NCBI GenBank assembly: GCA_024516035.1
Contig: CM044956.1
Location: 6,064,111 to 6,128,110, forward strand
DNA length: 64,000 bases
Reading direction: 5' to 3'
DNA from: Bactericera cockerelli
Lineage: Eukaryota; Arthropoda; Insecta; Hemiptera; Triozidae
The position numbers were made by a program, and so were the translations under genes. Shown here piece after piece: positions 10,896 through 21,280 of this stretch (position 1 is its first letter; each line of letters starts with the position of its first letter). A model generated the notes under the pieces. That model saw nothing but the letters and a program-made list of their open reading frames with translations, did not search any database and had not been told where the DNA came from.

Positions 10896-11392
10896 ATCTG
10901 GTGTAAACATCACACGACTTTCCTTATCATAATTATAAGGAATTGGAACAGGACCAAAAGCCACTGGTGACTCAAAGGTAACATTTAGCTAAAAATCAAT
11001 ATCAAATTCGTAATCAGCACCTCAAAATCATTGGATTTGATATGTCACAACCCCCATCTACGATAAATAATAAAAAAGTTAATCAAAGCGGGTCCCCCCC
11101 AAAATACCGGTAAATTGGGGCCGAGGTCCAAAAAGTTCAAGATATCAAAAAAAAGATCAGAAGAGACCCCTATTATTTTTTTAATCTAAGACATAATTGT
11201 TCTTTAATATTTTTTTGTATCTTTATCCAATTCAGAGAAGCGGCACTTGCGGCCAATATTTGCGGTCCTGCGGCCGCAGTCTGCGGCCGATTGCAACCAA
11301 AAGTTTCGTGGTTCGTCTGGTGTATAATTATAATTATCATACCAAATTTCAAGTCTCTAGCTCTTACCGTTCTTGAGATATCCTGTTTACAC

Positions 11393-11446
<54 letters not shown>

Positions 11447-11578
11447 GCACGGACCAATGGCTGAAAACAACTTTTTTGGTATCCTGAGGCTATAATTCGT
11501 CCAGAAATGTGAAAAACTGGGTAGGTCAAATTTTCGACGAATACAATACTTTCCTTATTATAGGATAAGGAAAGTAAA
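10896..11578 (+). mobile_element. H2 element, most complete copy
   Basis: Starts TCTGGTGTAAACATCACACG, then ACTTTCCTTATC. It ends with the stem-loop CTTTCCTTAT...ATAAGGAAAG and GATAAGGAAAGT, so the termini are a perfect 12-bp inverted pair. The middle has a G/C-rich ggccgcag block (11260-11290), an (ACAG)n tract at about 11394-11445, and the conserved block tggtatcctgaggctata. Subterminal repeats, tetranucleotide tract and 3' hairpin fit a Helentron-associated non-autonomous element. Translations across this family look alike only because the DNA repeats. Confidence 0.65.
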
Positions 11579-11676
11579 AAAATGTATAATGTATAATATC
11601 TTAAACCAAGGTGATATTTTTTTCTTCTTTTAATCGCTTTAATCTTGTCGACAGCAGGTCGTTCGCTCCGCAAGGT

Positions 11677-11940
11677 GACAAATAAAATTGGTTTTCATTT
11701 GAATTCATGTTAAAAAAAAACATGATACAATGCGCGCAAGATGAAAACGTATTAACATTTGTACAAAAATTACTGTGTGACATTTTGAATAATTAAAATG
11801 TCATAATATTCTGTAATAATAATATTCTGTACCAAGGTTACAATTAAAATTAGCCTTCATTTCAATTCAAGGTTCAGCGAACCTTTGCAAAAGTTGAAAA
11901 TATTTACGATACAAAGCGCGAGAAATGAAAACTCATTAAC
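11677..11940 (+). repeat. Diverged direct duplication
   Basis: Two blocks about 160 bases apart share acaa(t/a)aaaatt(g/a)g, ttcatttgaattca-like and gcgcgagaaatgaaaac-like words (about 11677-11760 and 11840-11940). The unit is not otherwise identified. Confidence 0.45.
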
Positions 11941-12266
11941 CTCTGCTAACTTGGATGTTGTTCTTAATTTCCATCTCTGCGCTATGCTTGTTTTTTAAGG
12001 AGGAAAAATATTAAATTATATAAATATTTACATATAAAAGTTTAAAGGAGAAAAATGAGGTCGTACAAAGAGTGTGAATGATGTTTGAGAGAGAAAAAGA
12101 AGAGAGGAGAAATGTATAGAGTTTACAAAGAAAATTAGAAAGAAAGAGAGAATGAAAATGAAAGGATGGTTTACAAATTAATATTTTTAAATCAATTTTA
12201 TTTATTTATTTTTAATAAATTATAATTTGTAGGGGTGGAGGGTGGGGTGGGAGGCGGAGCAAGTGG

Positions 12267-12455
12267 AACATCGAAATAATAATAATAACAATGCAAGGTT
12301 AATGCTCAAAGTGTTTTCTACCACCTAACCCTCAGAGTCATATTATTATGGGGTCACAAACTCAAATTAATGATGATATGCATGCATTGGGGTGGGACTC
12401 AAACCAACTTACCTTGATTAACAGACTAGCGCTTTAACTACTTGACTACCGATTC
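12267..12455 (-). repeat. T2 SINE, reverse copy
   Basis: Reverse-strand T2 with recognisable head (ggtagtcaagtagttaaagc) and tail. Mutations in the B box (gagtcccacc) indicate age. Confidence 0.8.
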
Positions 12456-12513
12456 CCGATGAATAAATACTCACCCAAGAAATGAGAAGATATAGTAAAA
12501 TAAATTTAAGAAA

Positions 12514-12568
12514 GTTTTCTAAATCTACGCTGAAACCGGGACATGAACCACCGACCTCCAGGTTACAT
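12514..12568 (-). repeat. T1 SINE fragment, reverse
   Basis: Only the middle is present (aacctggaggtcggtggttc, cggtttcagcgtagattta). Confidence 0.7.
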
Positions 12569-12589
12569 TAAAAGAAAGTGAGATAGTAG

Positions 12590-13515
12590 AGAAAGAGGAG
12601 TTGAGATAATGAGTTGAGGAAAAGAGAGAGAGGAAGAGGGAGAAGGAAAAACTAAAGTAAGAGAGAGAGGAGGGAGAGTTAGAGAGAGAAGACAGGGAAA
12701 GAGAAAGTAAAGGTGGAGAGATAAGAAGATGAGAGAAATGAAAAAAAAAGTAAGAGATAGAGAAGTGGAGAGCGAGGAAATGAGAGAGAGAGATATAGGA
12801 GAGAAAGAGGGGTGGAGATAAATAGCTGAGGGAAAGAGAGAGAGGAGAGGAAGAGGAGTGGAGATAAATAGTTGAGGGAAAAACGGAGAGGAGAGGAAGA
12901 GGGGTGGAGATAAATAGTTGAGGGAAAAACGGAGAGGAGAGGAAGAGGGGTGGAGATAAATAGCTGAGGGAAAGAGAGAGAGGAGAGGAAGAGGGGTGGA
13001 GATAAATAGTTGAAGGAAAGACAGAGAGGAGAGGAAGAGGGGTGGAGATAAATAGCTGAGGGAAAGAGAGAGAGGAGAGAAAGAGGGGTGAAGATAAATA
13101 GTTGAGGGAAAGACAGAGAGGAGAGGAAGAGGGGTGGAGATAAATAGCTGAGGGAAAGAGAGAGAGGAGAGGAAGAGGGTGGAGATAAATAGCTAAGGGA
13201 AAGAGAGAGAGGAGAGGAAGAAGGGTGGAGATAAATAGTTGAGGGACAGACAGAGAAGAGAGGAAGAGGGGTGGAGATAAATAGCTGAGGGAAAGAGAGA
13301 GAGAGAGCTCCCTTCTCTAAGGTCTAAGGAGAAAGTAAGAGAGAGACAGATAGGAAAGAAAGAGGGGGAGAAATAAATAGCTAAGGGAAAGAGAGAGAAA
13401 GCGGGGGAGAGATAAGTAGCTGAGGGAAAGAGAGAGAGGAGAGAAGGAGAAAGTAAGAGAAAGGAGAGAAAGAGAGGGAGAGATAAATAGCTGAGGGAGA
13501 ATTACGATGAAAAGA
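12590..13515. repeat. Purine-rich satellite, unit about 46 bp
   Basis: About 15-20 degenerate tandem units contain gagataaatagctgaggg, aaagagagagagg and agaggaagaggggtg. Variants alternate agctgagggaaagagag with agttgagggaaaaacgg. The strand bias is extreme (nearly all purines). Confidence 0.9.
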
Positions 13516-13679
13516 CAAGAAAATCTAATTAAGAAAATTTCATTCAACTCATTGTCACGTTCTTAAAACAGGAAAGATTTTTTTCTCCTTTTTTATTATA
13601 CAGAAGCTTCAATTATACGCCAGAGTTCATGATAAATTTAAAATAAAATGGAGGATCGGTTGTACTCTGCTAAGTATTT

Positions 13680-14055
13680 TAAGACAAAAGAGATGGAGCG
13701 AGAGAGAGAAAAAATTGAGAGAAGGCGAAAGAGATAGAGGGAGAGGAAAGGGGGAGAGAGGAAAGGAGATAAAGAATTGGGAGAAGGTGAAATAAAGAGA
13801 GATAAAGGGACATTGAGAGATAGAGGGAATGAGAGCGAGATAAAAGGACATAGAGAAAGAGAGAGAGAGAAAGAAAGAGAGAGAGTGAGAGGAAGAAAGA
13901 GAGAGAGAGAGAAAGAAAGAGAGAGAGAGAAAGAAAGCTAGAGAGAAAGAAAGAGAGAGAGAGAGAATGAGAGTCAGAAAGATAAAGGGATATAGAGATA
14001 GAGGGATAGAAAAGGAAAACGAGAGAGAGAGAGAGAGATATAAAACTGTGTATGG

Positions 14056-14124
<69 letters not shown>

Positions 14125-14155
14125 AGGAGGAGTAGGGGTAGCAAAGAGAAAAAGG
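13680..14155. repeat. GA-rich microsatellite
   Basis: Imperfect GA/GAAA repeats include an uninterrupted (GA)n near 14060-14118. Arg/Glu-rich or Ser/Leu-rich frames here are repeat translations. Confidence 0.92.
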
Positions 14156-14342
14156 GAGGATGGTTGTTGAGAAAACTCTAAAAGATAGAAATAGAACAAG
14201 ACAGTATAATATATAGTAATGAAAATCGAGGTCAAAATCAAAGAGGAAGAAATAGATGGAGACATGAGAGAGAGATAGTTTTTTGAGGTGCATAATTATT
14301 ATAGAGTGTAGAACTATAGACGTACAGTAGGATATACGTAGG

Positions 14343-14510
14343 TATCCTCCGTGGCTCAGTGGTTGCTGACCCGGAGGTTGCGGGTTCGAATCCCGACCGG
14401 AGCGGAAAATTCTGACCGAGATTTTTCCGTTTTCGGAATGGCATGGATGTAAAGGTAAAGTGTCCTGAAGTAATGCGAAAGCGGTTCCGGGGCACATCTA
14501 CCACAAAAAA
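14343..14510 (+). repeat. T7 tRNA-like SINE head, anticodon arm deleted
   Basis: tccgtggctcagtggttg (A box) and gcgggttcgaatcccgac (B box) are flanked by pairing ctccg...cggag, but only about 57 bases separate the acceptor arms, so the anticodon arm is missing. A non-tRNA body follows (ttttccgttttcggaatgg). Not a functional tRNA. Confidence 0.55.
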
Positions 14511-15594
14511 AAGGTATCCAAAGAGATCGAGGAAAGAGAATGATGAAAAGTGTTATCTATTTTTATGTTGTAATAAAAATAGTTATGGTTGTATAGTCAC
14601 CAAAGTCTCAATTAAATATATTATAGCAATTACGGGTCTATATTTACTAAATTATTGGGACATCATATTTTTCCAGCGAGATAGGCAATTAATATAATTA
14701 TAAGTACAGACCTTTAAAAAAATATGCCACACGACGTACCATTCCATTTAAGATTCTAAAGTTGGTCCATGCACAGCCTGACTGGGGCCGTATAGGTAAC
14801 AAAAAAAAATTGCTGAAAAGTGAACCCCCTATAAATAAAGGAATGAGCGTTTTTTGATATATTCAGTCGTTTTCGAGAAACCCCAGGCCTGGGTGAGACT
14901 TTATGGAAGCCCTGTATAAGATACTTATGAAGTTGAAAAGTATTTGTTTAAAAATAAATCCCAAGAAAAACTTATTTTGTTGAAATAATAGGACTCATCA
15001 GTTCTAATCGTGCAGAATGAATAAGGCGATATTAGAAGACCTTTAATTATGTATTTTACCTACGAGTACCTCGCTTGCATTTTCGAAAAACCCAGGCTCG
15101 ATGATACTTTATGGAAACCCTGTATATAAAGAAACTTTTATTGTTTGAATGAATGCAAAGCATGTGTTGGACCACTTTTTATAATATTCATAGTTAATTC
15201 AAGAGTATTCTTTTACTTGAAAGGACAGTTTTAGTTAAAGGGACAGTTTGGAATACGTATAGGTACCTATAACTATACCTCCTGTACTTTTCGAAAATCC
15301 CGACAACGTAGCCGTCAGAGTTCTGGAAATTTCTCCCAGTGCCAGCAGGAAATAAAACTGCGATAAAAGATGCCGTAACTGTCATTAAAACAAGCTGCCT
15401 CCTTATTTCTTTACCTGACTTTCGTAAAATAATTCTCAAAGGCTGTCCTCTGTCTACTTTGAATCTCATTTTCTTGTGCCATGTTTATTCTGCATTATCA
15501 GCATTTGTTGTAATAAAAATTTCAGGTTACGGAAGGCGGCTTTTTCTGACAGCTCCTCCTCTTTGTCAGTAGCTACATGAAATAAAAAAAAAAA
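14511..15594. other. Unassigned, with two similar subrepeats
   Basis: Blocks near 14862-14920 and 15080-15125 share 'ttttcgagaaaccccaggc' and 'actttatggaaaccctgta'-like words, indicating a local or dispersed repeat. No coding sequence recognised. Confidence 0.45.
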
Positions 15595-15935
15595 ACGTCC
15601 AGAGATATTAAAAAAATTGAAATCAAAGCAAAAAAATATTTAAAAAAAAATATAATCGGAGCAAAAAATATTTTTTTTTTTTTTACAAAAACGAACACAA
15701 TACTTGCGACTTCTAATATTAGAAATTTCTCGGAAGCAAAAGGTTACAATATTTCCGATTTTTAATATTAGAAATTTATCCGAAGTATAAATGTAGCAAT
15801 AAAAAAACGTGCAGAAATACGAAAAAATTGAAATCAAAGCAAAAAAATATTTAAAAAAAATTACAATACTTCCAATTTGTAATATTAGAAATTTCTCGGA
15901 ATAATATCCGAAGTATAAAGCATATTGCTTTATTT
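15595..15935 (+). mobile_element. H1 element 3' ends in tandem
   Basis: Three successive copies of the H1 3' region lie here. Each has aaattgaaatcaaagcaaa or acaaaaacgaacacaatac and ends in a stem-loop built from cttccgatttctaatatt and agaaatttctcggaag variants (near 15700-15738, 15750-15788 and 15865-15915). This suggests end duplication rather than separate insertions. Confidence 0.6.
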
Positions 15936-16370
15936 ATAATGCCCTGTTAGGACTAAAGAGTCCCTTTTTGATAGCAGTCAAACAAAGCCTCACTTTTTAT
16001 CAAGATGTACAGTATTATATATGCATGAATATCAATGTATCTTTAAAAAAAGACTCAAATTGGATCGTAAATAAACTGTATCCTTTTTTTCCTTCCAGTT
16101 TCATTTTCATTTAGGTTCATTTTCAACAATACATGCGATTGTTGTCCAAGACTGTTGATCCCGAATGAGCCGGAGTAATTTATTAAAGTGCCCCTGCCCA
16201 ATGACCCAGAGCAATTCTGCTTTGCTCCCCAACATAAGGACCTTTGTTTGATGTTGGTGAGAAGGGCAAAGGCTCCTCCGTAAGTGACAAGGGTGGAACA
16301 AAGGATAAAATGTCTGATTCAAAACTCTGGCGGTCCCTGGAGAGTCACCCTTACCAATGGGTTGTGTACA
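15936..16370. other. No gene recognised; small T4 tail fragment
   Basis: A T4-like tail scrap (tgccctgttaggactaaaga) lies near 15941. The GC-richer stretch 16107-16330 has no convincing exon structure. Confidence 0.4.
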
Positions 16371-16374
16371 ATTC

Positions 16375-17580
16375 CTTTTCTCTCTCTTTTTTTAACTCTC
16401 TCTCTCACTCTCGATCTTTTCTACCTCTCTCTCCCACTCTCTATTCTTTCTATCCCTCTTCCTTTCCTTCCCTCTCTCTCTCTCTCCCTTTCTATGTCTC
16501 CTCTCTTATCTACCTTCACCCCTTCTTCCTCTCTCTTCCTTTGTACTCCTTCGTCTCCCTTTTTACTTCTCTCTCTCTCCCTTTGTAACTCTCCTCCGTT
16601 TTCTCTTCTACCACTCTCTTCTTCTTCTCTCTCTCTCCCTTTCTAGCTCTTTCTGCTCTCCTTTTACTTCTCTCTCTCTCCCTTTGTAACTGTCCTCTGT
16701 TTTCTCTTCCTACCACTCTCTTCTTCTTTTCTCTCTCTCCCTTTCTAACTCTTTCGCTCTCCCTTTTTACTTCTCTCTCTCTCCCTTTGTAACTGTCCTC
16801 TGTTTTCTCTTCCCTCTCCTCTTTCTCTTCTCCCTTTCTACTCTCTCTCTCTCCCTTACTCTTTCTTCCTTTTACTTCTCTCTCTCTCCCTTTGTAACTC
16901 TCCTCTCCTTTTCTTCTTTCTACCTCTCTCTTCTTCTTCCCTCTATCTCACTTTCTAACTCTCTTCGCTCTTTCCGCTCTCCTTCTCCCTCCTTTCTAAC
17001 CTTCAAATTCACCCCTTTATTTTTCTGCCTCCCTCCCTCTTTTTCTCTACAATAATTCATTCCCTGTCATTTTTACTTTTATTTCTTTCTTTGTCGTCTT
17101 GACTCATTTTCGTCCTCAAAATCCATCTCTTTTATTTTCATTATCTCTCAAACTCAAAACATCTCTGTCACTATCTCTTTCTTTTTCTCTCCCTCTCTCT
17201 TCCCTTTCTAATACATATCAAACTCCCTCTGCTTCTCTGCCTCCCTCCTTCTATATCTTTCTCTTTATCATTCCCCAATATTTTATTCTCACTCATTTTT
17301 ACTCTATCTCTCTTTGTCGTTTTAACTCTTTCTCGTCCTCAAACTGCATCTCTTTTATTTTTATTATCCCTCAAAACATCTCTCTCTCCCCCTGTCTCTT
17401 TCTTTTTATATTATTCTCCCTCTCTCTCTCTCTCTCTCTTTTCCCTTCCCCTTTTCACTCCCATTTTTTTATTCCCCTCCATTTTACTTTTCTTTCTTCC
17501 TTTGTGTTGTTATCTCTTTCTCTTCCCCATTATACATCTCTTACATTTCCGTTATCTCTCAATCTCTCTCTTTTGTAATC
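16375..17580. repeat. CT-rich tandem tract
   Basis: Degenerate units of roughly 100 bp contain ctctctctccctttgtaact and cgttttctcttc (clearest at 16560-16920). It grades into irregular CT-rich sequence. This is the pyrimidine counterpart of the purine tracts at 12.6-14.1 kb. Confidence 0.88.
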
Positions 17581-17606
17581 AATTTTTTAATACATTCCAT
17601 TAGACA

Positions 17607-17727
17607 GACCTCAGTAGTTTGATCGATAAGGCGGTGGATTTGTAACTTGGAGGTCAGTGGTTCAAGTCCCGGTTTCAACGTAGATTTAGTAAAGCAAATT
17701 TGAGTAGTTGTGAAATATATAATATAT
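17607..17727 (+). repeat. T1 SINE copy, 3' truncated
   Basis: Complete head (gacctcagtagtttgatcga, ggttcaagtcccgg) and part of the body to gagtagttgtgaaatata. Confidence 0.85.
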
Positions 17728-18401
17728 TTTTAACTATATTTATTATTATAAAAAAAAAACGAATATGATGACTTTTTTTAATATCAAGCTCGCCGGGAGG
17801 GCTTGTCAAGTAGCGCCAGCCAACCGGCCTATATTAACATTTCCATTAGACTATCATGAGAACCAACTTGAAATCCATGAAATGCATTGCGTCTATCAAA
17901 TTATGTCAACATCCCAACCGAGAAATAGTTGGTGGAAAAGATAAATGAAACTAAAATCCCCACTCACACATTCATCCCTCCAGAAACGAAAATCCAAGCG
18001 GGATTTCGATTGCAGAACTGAGTTTTTTCAAATCAAGGATGACGCCCTAATCTAGCCACTCACTGTCACACAGAATCACGGCACTTTGGTCGTTGTGAAA
18101 CGAGGTCCATTTTATACAGGGTGGGGAAAGCGATGTGTGTGGTCATTGTGGGACCTTTGATTGTATTATATTTCTTTCTTTTACTTTTGAGAAATTTCTA
18201 ATATTATAAATTGGAATTATTGTGTTATTATTTTTTTTTCTTCTTAACCATAGAAATGTTTTAAGGCCATTTATTTTCTAAAATATTACAAATAAAAAAT
18301 CTCTTCCATTTTTAAACAGCTCGGCAAGGTCCCCATATTCTTTGATCCAGAAAGGTCCGACTTCTTTTTAAAATAAATAAATAAATTTTGCTCCGATTTT
18401 T
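17728..18401. other. No gene recognised; H1 end fragment
   Basis: A reverse H1 end (gagaaatttctaatatt) sits at about 18188-18225. tacagggtgggg near 18115 resembles other CAGGGTG termini, but no partner was found. Confidence 0.4.
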
Positions 18402-18532
18402 TTGTTGTTGGTTTAATGTCGCTTTCAAGATAGGAGTCTTACACTCCATTCGCTGGATACTCACAAACTAGCTACTCAAATTAACCTCCCTACCTTGAGT
18501 TGGGTGGGGAATAGCCGGCATCACGAGTGCTC
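18402..18532 (-). repeat. 5S-derived SINE, tail only
   Basis: Reverse tail blocks (cgctttcaagat-like, cattcgctggatactcacaa, agccggcatcacgag). The 5S head is missing. Confidence 0.65.
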
Positions 18533-18619
18533 GAATTTTAATGGTCACTCATATATAAGTCCTAGCCACGTGTAATGTTGGCTGGGTGAACATTGATATG
18601 TGCCGTTTCCATGAGATTG

Positions 18620-18777
18620 AGAAGATCATGTTGTAACTTTATCAAAAAAAAACACTGCCAATTATGGACACAATACTTCCTCGTGATTGTTTCACATTGT
18701 TTACACGTGCGAATTTTGAGTTTTTATACTAAATTACTTGTATCTCCAAAACGGATGAACCGATTTTCTTCAAATTA
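18620..18777 (+). mobile_element. H1 element, 5' part
   Basis: Contains cactgccaattatggacaca, cttcctcgtgattg and cttgtatctccaaaacgg, ending in ccgattttcttcaaatt. These are colinear with the 5' half of the H1 copy at 33622-33880 (reverse). It is followed directly by an H3 element. Confidence 0.6.
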
Positions 18778-19225
18778 AGGAGCGCGGTAGCGCTCCGACC
18801 CGCCAAGTCAATCGAAATAGTTCGCGCGCTACCAAGAGTATACTATACGCGACAGCATAAGTAGCACTTTTCGTGTAGTTGTAGGAGAAAAAGTACAAGT
18901 GATGGAGGAAATTGAACTACATGTACAGATTGGGGCACGATAATGGACAAGCTTTTAAAAAAGAAACATCGAAATCGTTTGAGTTAAGTTGGTCAAAACC
19001 ACACTATAAAAACGTCATTTTTTTTCAAAAAATTCTGCTTCTTCTTTGACGTTGACCGCTCTACAGCCAAAACTACTGGACCGATTTTCATGAACGATGG
19101 CTCATTTTTTTTCTTCTGGGTGGTAGGTGTGCCTTTTTATGGTTTCATTATCCCAAAAGCTACCATTTGGCCGTTATTAAGGAAAAGGATCATTTTCAGA
19201 GCTCAGAATAACATTGGAGTATAGA
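18778..19225 (+). mobile_element. H3 element copy 1
   Basis: Begins with a perfect short hairpin GGAGCGC-GGTA-GCGCTCC. Later blocks are ttcgcgcgctaccaag, gattggggcacgataa, agccaaaactactggaccga and ggatcattttcagagctcag. Colinear with 21281-21835. The non-coding style and the recurring 'gattttcatgaacgat' phrase resemble H1/H2; the class is inferred. Confidence 0.55.
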
Positions 19226-19326
19226 TATTTAATCTAGTTTATTATGTATATAAGTATTCATTCACAAACCTTTCAATCCACATGTCCCGATGTGGAATTG
19301 TGTAAAGGTATACTAACCCATAAATA

Positions 19327-19620
19327 GTCGCCGGTGCTGAGTGAGTTAGCGCGCTAAGCTTACCACGCATGGTGACCTGTATTCGATCCCCAGCTGGGCA
19401 GGAATTTTTCCGCACATTACTTGGGTGTTTGGGGTCCACTCATACCTCGTGAGGAAAAATGAGTAGTTACTGAATAAGTAACGACCAGTGGCGGCATTAC
19501 CAGAGTAAAAATAAATTAATGTAATAGAATTTGAAAAGTAAAGGAGGCTCTTAGTAATGCTGCGCTACCCACAAAATTTGTGAAGAGGCCTTGTGCTTGA
19601 CCACAAATAACGTCATACCT
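19327..19620 (+). repeat. T3 SINE copy
   Basis: Head gagtgagttagcgcgctaag, B-box-like attcgatccccagc, body catacctcgtgaggaaaaat, and an end with gcgctacccacaaaatttgt followed by a distal block (aagaggccttgtgct) that is absent from the copy at 8335. Confidence 0.85.
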
Positions 19621-20032
19621 ACATAGCTATAATAAACCTGTAATGCCCAAGGAGTGAAAAAGACAGGATTTTTTTTTTCTTCTAAAATGTTGGTTATATT
19701 ATCTAGGTTCAAAAATGTAAAAAATCTCTAGTACCCAATGTTAATTACATAATATGTATGTGTAACATGAATGTCTAAATGTTTGGGGACTTTTCTAAGT
19801 AGGAAATGTAGAAGTTTCATAGAAAACTTTGTAAAAGCCCCTACACTACCTAATACCTATTCCTAATTAGGAATGTAGGTACCTATCAGTTACATAGGAA
19901 GTGAAAGGCTTCCTTCCCTATCCAATTCCCTCTAGTAAATATTTCTTTCGCTGGCCGCTAAAAAGTTTATTATACAAAGTAAAATAAAATGAAGCTTTTA
20001 TGTGTTGCAAAAACCACGTGGAGACATCAATA

Positions 20033-20115
20033 CTCCAGTTAGCTCAGTGGTAAAGGCGGCACTGTGCGATGCTAGAGATGTCAGAGGTCCGAGGGTTCAA
20101 ATCCTAGCTGGGACA
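20033..20115 (+). repeat. T4 SINE, tRNA-like head
   Basis: tagctcagtggtaaaggcgg (A box) and gggttcaaatcctag (B box) close with gctgggaca. The matching tail is not adjacent but lies at 20617-20712, so the element appears split. Confidence 0.7.
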
Positions 20116-20334
20116 TGTAATTTTTTTTTATTTAACAAAATACTCTTTACTTTTTTTTTAATATTTTACATTAAATTTAGTGAGTTTCTGAGGTACGTAC
20201 CCTTTTTGTTGTGGGTTGTGTTGTACCTCATCTCTATATATAAAAGAGAAATTTATAATATACTATAAAAAATTAACAGTTGAAAAAAAATATATTTATA
20301 CATTTATTACTTGAACAACACAATAAGCTTCGTT

Positions 20335-20564
20335 TTTTTTTTTTTTGGTTTTTAACGTCGCTTTCAACTGCATGGTCATATCACGACGGGGGTGTTACGC
20401 TCCATTCGCAGGAAACTCACAAACCTGCTACCCATATTAACCTCACCCAGCCTGGGTTGGGCCGGAATGCCAGCATCACAAAGTCTTCACCTCGCTGGAC
20501 GTTGCTTAACTTCGGTGATCTAACGAGAACCGGTGCATTCAACGCGCCATCGACGCTGGCTAAT
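20335..20564 (-). repeat. 5S-rRNA-derived SINE with 13-bp target duplication
   Basis: The reverse strand begins GCCAGCGTCGATGGCGCGTT and continues through CGGTTCTCG and GATCACCGAAGTTAAGCAAC. This matches the first roughly 70 bases of insect 5S rRNA, including the internal promoter A-box region. A non-5S body follows, ending gaaagcgacgttaaaaacc plus poly-A. The 13-bp AATAAGCTTCGTT flanks it at 20322-20334 and 20565-20577. This is a SINE3-type element, transcribed by Pol III from a 5S promoter and mobilised by a LINE. The clean duplication implies a relatively young insertion. Confidence 0.9.
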
Positions 20565-20616
20565 AATAAGCTTCGTTCTCAGTATTCTTTCATAGAAATT
20601 AATTGTAAAAATTCAT

Positions 20617-20712
20617 AGTTATCCTCCCATTTGGGATTTTTACCACATAATAATACACCTTGGGCATACTGCTGGAAAATGGGACTTAAAAGTCCTAATT
20701 ATTATATCTGAC
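20617..20712 (+). repeat. T4 SINE, tail
   Basis: agttatcctcccatttggg through gggacttaaaagtcctaat is the T4 tail seen at 44052, 46858, 52003 and 54869. It is separated from its probable head (20033-20115) by about 500 bases that include the 5S SINE. Confidence 0.7.
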
Positions 20713-20825
20713 ATAAATTAAGGAAATATGTTCAGGGTGTACCCACTATCTGAACCAGTTGAGAGGCCCATCTGGATAAAATGAATGGCACCACACAGTA
20801 TCCTTGTAAAAATCTGTGGCAAAGG

Positions 20826-20905
20826 GCCAATTTATGAAACGGGATTAAATTTAGAATAACCCGGACTATCTCTCTAATCGTTCTTCGACTTGAGGGAGGG
20901 GTCTC
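20826..20905. repeat. Fragment related to the MITE at 49200
   Basis: agggccaatttatgaaacgg and gattaaatttagaataaccc resemble the terminus of the palindromic MITE at 49200-49338; the other terminus is missing. Confidence 0.4.
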
Positions 20906-20935
20906 GCTTGTTATCTTACCTTCTTTTAAACATAA

Positions 20936-21175
20936 TTAACCGAACACAGTGAGAACGAACTTACTAAGTGAGGTTCTTTGAACAGTAAACCTCAATTTAC
21001 TGTTCAAAGAAACACTAGTTATTGTTGGATGGAAGAGCTTCTGAAGAACCCTGCCATGTAAAATAGAGCAAAAAATAATAATATTGCCGTTAAACAATGT
21101 AGGACATACTATTATTAACCGAACACAGTGAGGGAGCGAAGCAACCTCACTAAGTGGGGTTCTGTTTTAACTTGC
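20936..21175. repeat. Paired repeat with a 15-bp perfect hairpin
   Basis: aaccgaacacagtgag occurs at about 20936 and 21116, each followed by ctaagtg(a/g)ggttct. Between them TCTTTGAACAGTAAA (20975-20989) pairs perfectly with TTTACTGTTCAAAGA (20996-21010) across a 6-base loop. Confidence 0.6.
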
Positions 21176-21280
21176 ATTCTGGACGATTTGGCTTTCGTTT
21201 GTCTGTCTCATAAATATGGCGAGATCATTATTATAATAAGAAAATGCTATCATTATTATAATAATAAAATTTTATAATTT

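Noticed and set aside
11173..11673. Reverse open frame also seen at about 5827-6342 and (forward) 34437-34634, giving very similar 'protein' segments
   Set aside because: The similarity follows the H2 repeat DNA, including its hairpin and microsatellite; there is no start context, domain or consistent length.
14343..14416. Possible genuine tRNA gene (also heads at 20033, 43020, 50953, 52003)
   Set aside because: Each is missing or expands the anticodon arm, or is followed by the same SINE body as its relatives; they are SINE heads.
13627..14497. Long Ser/Leu- or Arg/Glu-rich open frames (also at 4326-5094, 16244-17578, 37357-37961, 40459-41248)
   Set aside because: Translations of CT/GA microsatellites and minisatellites, open in several frames at once.
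20280..20618. 112-codon forward open frame
   Set aside because: Runs through the reverse-oriented 5S SINE and its poly-T; not a gene.
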